From Schistosoma haematobium (Eukaryota > Platyhelminthes > Trematoda > Strigeidida > Schistosomatidae): a DNA stretch of 64,000 nt. The stretch lies in NCBI RefSeq assembly GCF_000699445.3, contig NC_067198.1:26981536-27045535 (forward strand). The letters run 5' to 3'. Under the pieces are notes generated by a model. That model worked only from the letters and a program-made list of their open reading frames with translations, did not search any database and had not been told where the DNA came from. A program made the translations under genes and the position numbers. Of this stretch, positions 23,535 to 34,500 are shown piece after piece. The number at the start of each line of letters is the position of its first letter. Position 1 is the first letter of the stretch.

Positions 23535-25260
23535 TAATTAATTAGTGGAAATATTCATATGGTATATCACTTATAATCGTGTAATATGAACCCATTTTCA
23601 GACAAATTGATTTACAGATTCCCTTCAACCTAACACTCTCACTTAACTTTCAGGTACATTATTTACTAATCATCCATCTATGAGCACTAATATGAATAAA
23701 AGATTCATCATATAATCAGCAAATTAAGTTCAGGGCATGCCTCTCACCACTACACTCGTGATGAACTACTTATTGTCAACTGTGTATACAAAGTTCATCA
23801 AATTACCACTGTTGTCTCATGACAAAAATATATTTATAAACAACAGCACATTTGTTTTGTAGATAACTGTAGCATAATTCTTCCACATGCATTGTTTTCT
23901 TTTGAATGTTAATAATGTGGTCACGTAATAAACGTGCCTTTTATACGTTAAGACGTTAATTACTGATAAAAACAATGCATTTTGGTGACTTTTTAAGACA
24001 CTTCGGTATACTAGCCTGTGTTTTATTACCATAATTGCACTTACATTTATTCTCAAGTGACCCACGAATCTTTTTCATTCTGAAGTTTCAAATTTTAGAA
24101 ACAGTAATCACGATTACATTAAAGTTTATATGTTGACCAGAACACGAATGGCCGACGGTGTATACAGACCACAGTTCCCAGGCCTGCTTATCAAATGTAT
24201 GTTCTGAATAAGTATATCTGTGTTTATTCCTCATATTTGAGTAAGTTCGCATCAGGGACGTCTTAAATGAGCGCGAGTTCCATGTACAGAAGTTTGGTCT
24301 TTGCACTCAAATCATCGTCATTGTCGGTGCTGTGGCCCACACTTGACCATCAGACCACATCATCTGGAAAGGAATCTGATTATAATATTCCCTTACTTTG
24401 ACCAATAATTAGCGACAGTTATAAGTGATCGGAAATAATAACATGTAAGGTAGACAACAAGCTGGTCTCTAAATGCCTTTAGAAAATACAAACATCATAC
24501 TCAAATCCGCATGATGCCATTAAGCTTAACGGATGATTAGTCTATAAAATTCGAGGCATGTAAGATTTAATTGTTGCAATTACCACAGGATTTACATTAA
24601 CAAGCTACTCAATTAGGTTGGTATGTCATAGCGCACACTGATTATGGAAACATTGGATAAATATGAATGTTAGTAAAACTCATTTGTACAAAATTTGGCG
24701 AGATCGTGCAGGTTGTGTTGCGAAAAGAAACTGATGATTGAGAATATATTCAAGCAAAGTCCAGAGCTACCTATAACAAGAAGCAATGCCGTAAATGCAT
24801 AACTAGTAAGTCAAAGACATCAACTTTTACGTTATATTTTTTGCTTCCCGATAGCGTATTCAGATAAATATCGGAAATATTAGTGAAGGCACAGGTCAAA
24901 GTCATATGTTCCATAGATGTGTGTCTGGTGGTATACTACAAGGGTGATAAAAAAGAGATAGAAGAAGGGAAGCGCGAGGTAAATTTTACTTACGCAATTC
25001 ATGTTGCAGGGCCAGCAAAATGTCACTAAGCCCTAGCCAAATCATACGACAGTTGGGTCATTGAATATCGAGCAAATCATCTATCTTCGTCAAGGTCGGG
25101 GACAATCAGCGCGCATCAGTTAGTCGTATGCCATGGACTGGCCCATGCGGCATCGGTCTCTTTATTTCGCTTGTATCTACTTTAACTAATATATTTCTGT
25201 AACAACGTCCTCTGTGTTGTACAGTCTTCGCAGCATCTATGGTACCTTGATACGTCAATG
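23535..25260. other. No gene seen
   Basis: Short - strand frames at 23817-24065 and 24088-24306 have no motif. No RNA gene or clear repeat was recognised. Confidence 0.4.
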
Positions 25261-25264
25261 GGGT

Positions 25265-25380
25265 AGTCCACGTTAAGTGCTGACCACGAGGTGTTTGTCA
25301 CAACATTTACGTCTAACTCGAGTAGGCCTCCAATCATTTCGACATAGATCATCTACGTTGGTGATCTACAATGTCTTTCC
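25265..25380 (-). repeat. Dispersed repeat fragment (pairs with 17610-17700)
   Basis: Its reverse complement contains CTACTCGAGTTAGACGTAAATG and ACACCTCGTGGTCAGCACTT followed by AACGTGG, parallel to the + strand copy at 17.6 kb. The two are diverged. Confidence 0.45.
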
Positions 25381-25751
25381 TTATACTAAATGCTTCAACT
25401 GTAGTAAAAGTAGACTCATAGTAGATTAACAAAATTACTGTTCATTTCGTCACCATGGATGATGAACCCTGCAAATTGGTAGGTGTGTTTGAGTCGTATA
25501 ACTTTATATAGTGTCCAGTAAGACTAATGAGATCAGAACCAATGTCGAAGACCTAAAGAACTGTTTATATTAGAAATTTATTTACTGCTACACATTTATC
25601 CTAATAGTGACAACAATCTATTCATTTCTTATTGGGAAAAAATATCCGATCATTTAACGATTCCACTACGAAATAACTCATCCTCGACATTCAGAGGTTC
25701 AAAGACTTAACCGTCAAATATAACCTCTGTCAAAACTTCTCTAATATCAAA

Positions 25752-26081
25752 ATGCTAGTTGCTTTAAGAGACTGTGAGCTGCCGCATCGCCGTTGCTTTA
25801 ATACCGTTATTGAAACTTTAAGTCCTTTAACACCCAGATATAGTATATGTAATGTCAGTGGATCAGGAATTGCGACAGTTATATTCACAGCCAAAGAGCG
25901 AAGACAAAAGCTCATGGAACTGGAAATACAGCAAGGAAATTTCCAATATAAAGTGACTTCTCAAAAATATAACAGTCAAAACATTTGCGAATTGTCAGGC
26001 TGGAATCTATTATTTTGGCACCCAAAATATCATCGTAGTCGAGCAACTTTGTATTGTGAAATCATGTTTGCTTTATGTTAA
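25752..26081 (+). CDS. Unrecognised exon-like ORF
   Basis: A 109-codon frame starts with ATG and has mixed, coding-like composition (for example NVSGSGIATVIFTAKERRQK). I do not recognise a family. It may be one exon of a gene continuing through 26.3-27.3 kb, or an old pseudogene. The frame is also open upstream of the ATG. No trustworthy splice donor could be chosen, so exon limits are unknown. Confidence 0.25.
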   Translation: MLVALRDCELPHRRCFNTVIETLSPLTPRYSICNVSGSGIATVIFTAKERRQKLMELEIQQGNFQYKVTSQKYNSQNICELSGWNLLFWHPKYHRSRATLYCEIMFALC

Positions 26082-26339
26082 CAAAATCAAGGCACTTATT
26101 CACTAACAACTTATCGTTGTAGACTTTCTGTTGATTTGGTCTTTCGGTGATAACACTTGTTCTAGGTGCTGTAACTGTCGTTTGATATCAATGTGCCGAT
26201 GTTTTGCTTTCGGAATAACAAATCGTTAAAGTTATTGTAGCAATTTTTTCGCTTATCGACAACAAAGTTTCAACATCAATTATTCTACTAAACTCCACAG
26301 ACTGGCTCGATCATGATAAAAGTGTGGTTGAACTAATAG

Positions 26340-26869
26340 TTTGTTTCCCGTTACAGGATTTTATTTAGTTGTAACACAGAGGTGCTTTTTCATCTTAAAG
26401 AGACTGCTGCTTTCAGATCGAAACACAGTTCGCGGGCTAGTACAATACTGGTGGATGGTAATGAACGTTATTGGATCTGGGACACGAGTTAAACTTCATG
26501 TCAGTGATAAGGTTGTAGCAATTCTCCGTTTTTTGTTTGCCTACAAAGAAAATCAAACGTTCAGCGCGTTTGATGGGTTTAAGTTTGGTGAGAATATCAT
26601 TTGTTCATCCAAATACTACAGCACTGATTAAATTACTCAATCATCATCAACGAATGAACAACACTACAATTAGTTTGTCATTATATTACTTTTGCATTAC
26701 CCGTAAAGTTATCTTTTCACCGATGAGACTAAAACAAATAAAAGACTTTGAAGGTTGTAACCACTATTCACAATTTCTAGCAAAGGGTGACTTATCTTTC
26801 ACAAATAAATTACACAAAAATCCGAATAATGATCTATCTATAAAGGTTAAAGAGATGCAAAATTTTTAA
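26340..26869 (+). other. Overlapping unrecognised open frames
   Basis: Two overlapping frames (26341-26631 and 26537-26869) and a third short stretch (ILVDGNERYWIWDTS near 26440-26495) look protein-like in different phases. This is what a decayed gene or very short exons would give. No family was identified. A possible acceptor (TTACAG) lies just after 26350. Confidence 0.25.
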
Positions 26870-27126
26870 AAATGATAGGTTGTTTCATAACTGTAGGCGT
26901 TTAATGGAAGTGCATCAATGCACGAGCTTGTAATAATTTGTTATACAACTGAAATAAGCCATAGTTTCTTGTGTAGCGACAAGTAGCTCCCTAAAATAAC
27001 CCTCTATTATCCGAAAACTGATTTTGACCTCGTCAGGTTTAATAGATAATACCGAATGAATGTATTCAATCAAGCGTCGAAGAAAAGTCTAGAAACAGCC
27101 CACTAGAGAATCTACCGTTTCATCAG

Positions 27127-27309
27127 GTGTCCGGTTTAGTGTTCTTAGATATATCTACTTCTAACCGTGTTGAAACGTATCTGTCTATTAATCCTTATTA
27201 TTTACCTCCTAGTTTACTGCAGATATACAATCCTTTAGTTGTTTTGGATTTGAAAAAAGTTAAGTTCTGTCATGATCAGCTCGTATTCACATATGTGGAG
27301 AATAGATGA
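27127..27309 (+). CDS. Candidate terminal exon of unknown gene
   Basis: An acceptor-like TTTCATCAG precedes 27127 and the frame then stays open to TGA at 27307-27309. The product includes SGLVFLDIS, NPYYLPPSLL and LKKVKFCHDQLVFTYVEN. The alternation of strands with PP.LL and VV.L..V resembles an OB-fold, but this is an impression only. It may be the last exon of a gene including 25752-26869. Confidence 0.3.
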   Translation: MSGLVFLDISTSNRVETYLSINPYYLPPSLLQIYNPLVVLDLKKVKFCHDQLVFTYVENR

Positions 27310-27719
27310 CTGAGGCTTTTCGTCGAGCTGTTAGTTTTATTTTATATCAGCTCGATCACGATAAATCAAAAAAAGGTAGCCAGCAGGCCACGAATCAACG
27401 AATGAGGAAAATATGCACACGTGGTACGTTTTCGTTTTCGACCACTAGGTTGTGTAACAGTCATTAACCGGTCAAAGCTAAAATGAGAGAAACGCCAATT
27501 TACGATCTATGTATAAATCAAAACTGTATACAATGTAGAAGTGTGGAGAGTAGGCAATATATTTAAATATGGCCTCTCGAAATATCATATCGTGAAAATT
27601 CTGCCTCGGTCAACACAAAGAACCTAAACTCTCAATGGAAGGTCGCTCTTGATTGACTCTTCAGAGCGTGATCCCAAAGCTTGTAACAAAAGAAAGCGTA
27701 GACACCAGTTTTAACACGA

Positions 27720-28030
27720 TGGTAAACTCAACTCCCCTACTTTATTTGTAGACAACTTCAGAGGTTTTCCCAACGCCGTTTAGAACAAACTTTCTGCCTC
27801 TTCTTAAGGTTTACAATGTCATTATGCCTCCTCTCTTCAAAATAGATAAAAATATCTTAGACCAAGTACAAAGGTGAGTAACCAAGTAGGTGATAAGGCT
27901 AAAACACAGATCTTCCAAGGACAGACTACAGCACCTACGATTATTATCTCTGAGCTGCAGGGGAACAAGAGGTGATCTGATAATGAAACACAACGTATTA
28001 AGTATGCCGAATCGCCTAAACACGAACATA
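27720..28030 (+). pseudogene. Decayed CR1-like LINE fragment
   Basis: One + frame with two stops gives LDQVQR-stop-VTK-stop followed by RLQHLRLLSLS and RGTRGDLIM. This matches the VQRR.TK...GL and RL..L.L.SL.YRR.RGDLI pattern of CR1-like C-terminal regions, as in the 12.8-14.0 kb copy. Frames on the - strand here are shadows. Confidence 0.6.
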
Positions 28031-28034
28031 TTAC

Positions 28035-28975
28035 CAGATCATCACTGATCTCCGTGAGGCAAATAGTGAGCACCAAAGTATGCTCTTACGTTTTTCCATT
28101 ATAAGTTGCCTGCACTCGAAACTGTCTCTCAGTCAAAGTGATCACATCCCCCTCAGTGGATGGAAACTTGAAAAGAACGTAATAACCCATGGATTACCAT
28201 CCCACGCTTAGAAGAACTTTGTTTGATACACATCACAGAAATTACCATGGTTATCATTACAACATATCAGTAACTACTTTTTATCTCTCTTATCATTATT
28301 TTCGCTTTCGTTTTATTCTTCTAGTTTCGCCCTCTGACAAATTATCAGTTAGGTAAATTAATTATCTATCCTTGATTATAATTATCTTCCCATAGCATGT
28401 GAATTCTCACATTATTTTCACATTGCAACCAACCAACTTCCTGTCCGATAGTTTGATATTCGTTGGTATTCAGAAACCTTGATGTTCTGAGACAAACGTA
28501 GTGACTCAACTACAAAATATAATAATCCAACAGTAACTACCACACTGAATAGAAGTAATTCGGTCGAGTCACTGAATTATCGCCTACAAGCTTAGAACAT
28601 AGATATTGGATATTGGATTAGCCTTTGTTTATCTACCTTAAAAGTCCTAGATACCTAGTACAAGCTGTTTGATTGTTTAGAAATACAAGTTTACATGTAA
28701 TTTCCGCTCAGAAGACTCAAAAACTCAAGAAATGTATGGTTATTTTGACATCTGATATCATTCAATCGACGTTTGCGTGATAAGTTTATTTACAAGGGTG
28801 AACCTCATCCACAATGTTTTATTTCGCGGATTAATTATGACATGTTATACGACCATCACTAAGTTAATAAAATTCGAGAACTAGTCATACGGGATGAGTC
28901 AAAAGCTAGTGCTTGGTTTTCGTTTTGTTAGAACGACTCATGGGGTGACAAATGGATCTCGGAATTATTTTGACC
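28035..28975. other. No gene seen
   Basis: No coding signal, RNA gene or clear repeat that I can name. Confidence 0.4.
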
Positions 28976-28977
28976 AA

Positions 28978-29183
28978 AAAACCTACCTGAGCTTCCAATT
29001 TTGAGGAAATTTTGGGGAAATCCCCAAAGTCAAATGACCTTGACCAAGGTTAAAGGGGAATTTGGGGGATTCCGACACGTCTGGGGAAATTTTGGGGTTT
29101 TGTGCCATTTCTACAAAACTTACCATAGCGGCTTCCTCAAAATGTGCCAAATTTTCCCCAAAGTTAAGAGCTCGGGTAGTTTT
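28978..29183. repeat. Foldback (MITE-like) element with imperfect TIRs
   Basis: The left arm (28978-29020) and the reverse complement of the right arm (29137-29183) share CTACC-GAGCT, then TTTGGGGAAA-type runs. Internal GGGGAAAT/TCCCC stretches add to the fold. About 205 bp in all. No transposase or target duplication was identified. Complementary open frames on both strands are by-products of the symmetry. Confidence 0.45.
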
Positions 29184-29500
29184 TACAAACATTTTAGTTT
29201 GTGAAGTGATAATATAACAGAAATTATTCGTTTATCCAAAAATTAAGATAACTGACCGAAAGTTTATTAGGATCAGACAATATAAACACATTTGGCCAAA
29301 CAGGTTGTTAGTCCCTGAAACGTAACATTTGGGACTACCTTTACATTGACATGCTGGCTGCTTCTTTCTTTGCGCTTTGTTATTATCGTCAGCCATCTTT
29401 GACAATAATACCTCAGAGTATGTAGATGACTAGATAACTGTTTGTATGATTTTTCTATTATCAGCCATAAATATATGTATGTATATGTGTGGTTGATAGT

Positions 29501-29528
29501 AATCTACAACCATATATGGTTGTAGATT
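29501..29528. repeat. Perfect 28-bp palindrome
   Basis: AATCTACAACCATA is followed directly by its exact reverse complement. It could form a cruciform or hairpin, or be the relic of a foldback element. Confidence 0.9.
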
Positions 29529-29529
29529 T

Positions 29530-31500
29530 CGAGAAACCACACAGTCTGTGCGTACTCATTTTTTTGGCAACAAAAATAAAGACGGCTTAATAACCACTTG
29601 AGCAGGGATTTCGCCAGGCGCAGATATTTAGCTAAAATTAGTATTTAACTCGTCTATGAAGCCACATACTTAGTTCATAAAAGCTGATGATTAATACTAA
29701 ATAATTTAAAAATTAAAGAAAACTATCTTCCAATTACTTTTATCTACATAGTACCAAAATAATGAGTTCAGATATGAAGTCGCCTGGCTTTACTAACTGT
29801 GGTTCTAAGTAGAGAACATAAATAAACGACCAAAAATTACTGGACAGTTCCAACTTAACAAGATCTATTGTCTTTTCTTACTGGCTGTTAAGAAATAGCC
29901 TATATACTTGATATTAATAATTCGTAATTTATTTAGGACAATATACCAAAGTGATTAGAAGATTTTTCTCATTTTCAAACATTGGTAATACATTTAGTTG
30001 TGTTGCTTAGATTCACCTGTTCGTATGAAGAATCATGAACGTGGTTGTGTATTTGAATATAAAACTCCAGCAACAGTTATAAAAATAAATAACTAAATTA
30101 ACTAATTCATAGCGTAGAACTATGATTCAAATGGATGATTTCAACGGAATTTTATTTCCTAAACTGGATGGTTTGACTGAAAAGCTCTTATCGTCTTTCT
30201 GAACAGCATTCAGGTAAATGATCTAGCAAAACACACATTTAGTAATTTAACTATCTTGCCTATTCTGAATGGATGACTTAGAGGTCGGTTTGTTTTTTCA
30301 TTTGCTTGTCTTATCTATAATAAGATTTTACTCATGATTGGCAAGTACGCAGAAAACTAGATTATCAATAAATAGACTCAAAACCAAATATGGACAGCAT
30401 TTTCATTTGAAAGCAAAATATCTTCGGATCACACTACACACTATTTAGTTTAAAGGTTAGCTTGAGCACTATTATTTCCATATTACTAGTTTATGTCTGT
30501 GAAACCATTAGAAATACTTGCAGTTTTTGTCATGATAATCTTGGAAAGCACCTTTTCAGTTAAAACAAAACGAAGTAAACACAATACCGTTTACTAAATA
30601 ATCGCTAACTCCGGAAATGAAAACAAAAATCGAACATTTATATACATATTGAAAGGTGTGAAAGCAGACTAGACATTATGCTAAAAAGGTAAATATTGGA
30701 AATTTCTTGTTGTGAAAGCAGAATAAAGAAGATACTTCCTTTCACGAGTCTTTTTTTATGATTTTAGTATTTTCGAACTATATACTACATCTTGTCTGCT
30801 TTGTCGACCCTTTCTCATATATCAAAAGTTTGGTTACCTTTCATCTGATTGAGTCCTTTAGTCACTTGTTAAATAAAACAAACCACCATCTACCTTTTTG
30901 CACAATGTTGGACAACATAGAAGTAGGCTAGTGAAAAGCTTCAGTCACTCAAACAAAATATTGGCCCTTATCATTGATTACTGTAATGAGTAACATCGGT
31001 AACATTAGACTCCGGAGTTCTTCTTTTCTTGATAAGCGTAATTCATATATCCCGATGTTGAATATTATGGCCTAAATTCCGTATCAGTAACCCAATGAAT
31101 TCCACTGAAGCAAATACATTTATGTTGTTTATTAATATATGTAGTATACAATGGGTTTACCGACGTAATTTAGTCAGCATGTTAAATCGTTAGAAAGCCT
31201 TTTTTTGTTCGAATTAAGTAATGATCAGTAACTTTTTCATTTTTTATCACTTAATTCATATTTGTACCAACCTGGTCAGCATGTTTACAGTAAATATTAT
31301 TCTTACGTCTCCGGAAGCGTTTAGAAACCCATTAATTCACTGTACATATTTGAGATATTGATGTCGTTACAATTCGTGTGTTTTATTGCCTTTTATGTTA
31401 TAATCTGTGCCTTACTCATTCGATAGATTGCAAATTTTAGTACAATATACAAGTTGAGCATTCTCCCACTGACTATAAATCAATAGAAAAAACAGACAAA
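29530..31500. other. Upstream region of the DRC2 gene
   Basis: AT-rich with no long frame. It should include the promoter of the gene starting at 31502, but I cannot point to a defined element. Confidence 0.4.
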
Positions 31501-31501
31501 A

Positions 31502-34500
31502 ATGGCACCAAAAAGAAAAAAGAAAACCGGGAAACTAACAAAAATGACTGATGAAGAAAGAGCGATTTTCCTTGAACAACAAAGAGTTGCTGAAGAAGAA
31601 CTAAAAACAAAAAAGATGGCACTGTTAACTCAATATCTACAAGTCAGTTTTTAATATAATTCCCTTCAATTTGAAAACTAACGACTGTTAATATAGGATA
31701 AACTTAATCATGAAGAAAAGTTTACTAAACTTAATAAAGCAAAACTGACACATTATTGGCGAACTATTATGAGAGAGACGAAGTCAAAAGAATTGAAAAG
31801 AACTATAGAAATATTATCACAAACATTTGAAAGAATTATGGACCGGTAAAGCGTCAATGTCTTAATTTTTTTATCAATTTGTTTGTTCAATATTTTTCAA
31901 AGAAAAGAAAGTATCATCAAAACACTTGTTGCGGATCTTAGTGAGGCAGATGAACAGCATTTGATGGCTCTGCGTTCTCATCTACAGAATGTAGATATTT
32001 TAATAGGTAGATAGCGTTTTTCGTTTGACCTAAAGAACTTATACTGGTTGATTATTTCATCATGACCTGTATATCACACCCAACAGTTTATTTGCCCTTG
32101 AATTTGTTGCTTGCATCGGTCGATTAGATAGTCTTGGATGAAAGATATGAATACTACTCGAAAATATTTGACTCGTGGTAATAAAGCTTTCCAGGTTGCA
32201 ATAATAATAATCTCACGTATAAATGAAAAGTAAGAGGAACATATTTGTGGCATTCAAATCAATTCAACCTGCTAGCGAGAAACGTCTGTCAATTTACGAT
32301 GCAGTGCCTTACTACTTTTGGGACTCGCTAGTGTATTAATTAATTCTACTGACTACTCTGTTGTGAGGATCGTATTCTATAGAATCTTACTAAGCAGATT
32401 AATAAAGGAAATCGTAGTGAACTTTTGAATAAATATCCGAGAATTTATTTATTTATGTAAAATTTAACCATACAATATAGTTCAATCAGTCAACTTTTTA
32501 ACAGAATTTCTTTGCGTAATAACCATTCATGTAACAATTGATTATCCGATGAGATATCAATATTGCGGTATAGTTGCGTTAAATAATATTTACTATCATT
32601 ATCACGATGTGATATATTTGACCAACACTATTTGGATTATGTAATGAGTAGCTGAAGACATTGTCGCTCATCAGTGATGTTTATCATTATCATGAGTAAT
32701 TCATTATCGTCAACCACTTGAACATCCATTTCGCTAATAATAGTCAGTCATCACTATACTATTTGTGGTATGGATGAAGAATTAAGCTATAAAATCAGCT
32801 TTGCACATTGGTTGTCATTGTTAGATAGATATATTCAAAAATACTATATTTATATGCAGGCAAATAAACAGGTGTTATGCTAAACTGTAACGTATTATTG
32901 GTTTGTTGGTTATACTATTGCAATTAATGGTTGTCATTTGGTTGACGTTCATTTGTGACAATTCGAACTTTTACTGGTCATCAGTAAAATTTCAGACGTT
33001 TTTGATGTCATACAAGTTACAAACAAATCACAAGGTAGCCACTAAAAATAAAGGTCTGTGGTAATAAAAATTCATAATCGTGCACAGTTGACGACTGGAA
33101 CTGAAAAACACCTTGGTATAACAAAAGTAGATGAAAGTATTGTGAAAGAATCGTAGAGGGGAATTCATAAACTAATAACAAAAATGAAAAAACCGTTGGC
33201 GGTCATAGTTCACGTAAGAAGTACATAAACCTTGCGAAGGCTCTTTACTCGAACACTACCAGTTGAGTCAGAGCCTATGGCGAACTGTCATCTGCTTTCG
33301 CAACCTCAAATGGTGTCCATCAAGGCTGTCCACTACCTCTGTTTTTTGTTTAACTTCATCATAGACCGAATGATGGAAATAACGTTCACGTCGACTGAAT
33401 GATCGGGCATTGAACTTGATATGATACAAAGAAGAGTCAATTTTCGACTGATTTACTCGTTATGAGTTTTGTTCAGCATTACTTTCCTTCTCATTCAATG
33501 TGATGATCATTCAGTGTAGTATTTGATTTGTTTTCCCAGTATGATATTTTCTTCTGCATAATATACGATATTCTTGTATTCACCTGACATGAAGTATGCT
33601 CAGTAAGTGATTTGTTATAACTGAGTATGTGATTTGATCCTAACTATTAATCAAAATGGGTGTACAATCAATGTATAAACCAGTGTATTTTAGACTATAT
33701 TGATTCGTCGTCGTCATAATGTTTTTGAGCTAATAAATTTTCACTTATACCAGTCTTGTCTTCTTACCTTCGCATCGTGGGAATTGCCGAGGTCCCTCAT
33801 TCCGAGTATAAGTGATCAGCGTTTTTCCGGCACAGCAATCAGCGACGACCGAATATAACAGATCTCCTCCCGTGAGGTTCGCTTATCGACTTAGAATACG
33901 CAGATGACATAGTCCGGTTTGGTGAAGACGCTGATAAAATGCAATCTTTTGGTATCACTAAGCAACAATGCCAGAATATTTAGAACGCGCTTCTCTCCCT
34001 CTAAATGCAAGTTGTTGCTTCAGGACTGGTCTGCGTCAACATCTGAACTAAGGATAGGGATTGAAGTAGTCGAACGCGTCGACAACTTCAATTATCTTGA
34101 AGGTCTGTTCAACACTAATGGGTCGGTGTCTGACGAAATCTCAGCACGGATTCATAAATCTCTTTTAGCTCTTTCCAACTTACATCACCTATGGCTAAGG
34201 AGAGATACCCGTTTATCAATTAAGGGACGAGTATACTGTGAGACAGTTCGTCCTGTTCTACTTTACGGCTGCGAAACGTGGGCATTAAGGGTAGAGAATA
34301 CTCGTAAACTACTAGTATTTGATTACAGATGTCGTAGAAATATTGCTCGCGCCTTCTATGATCAGTGGGTAAGTAATGGTGAGGTTATACTCAGAGTATT
34401 AGGGAATGATGGTAAGTCAGTTGATGAGGTTATGAATCTTCACTGATTGAGATGGTTAGGCTACGTGTTGCTTATGCCTAAACACCGATTACCACGACGT

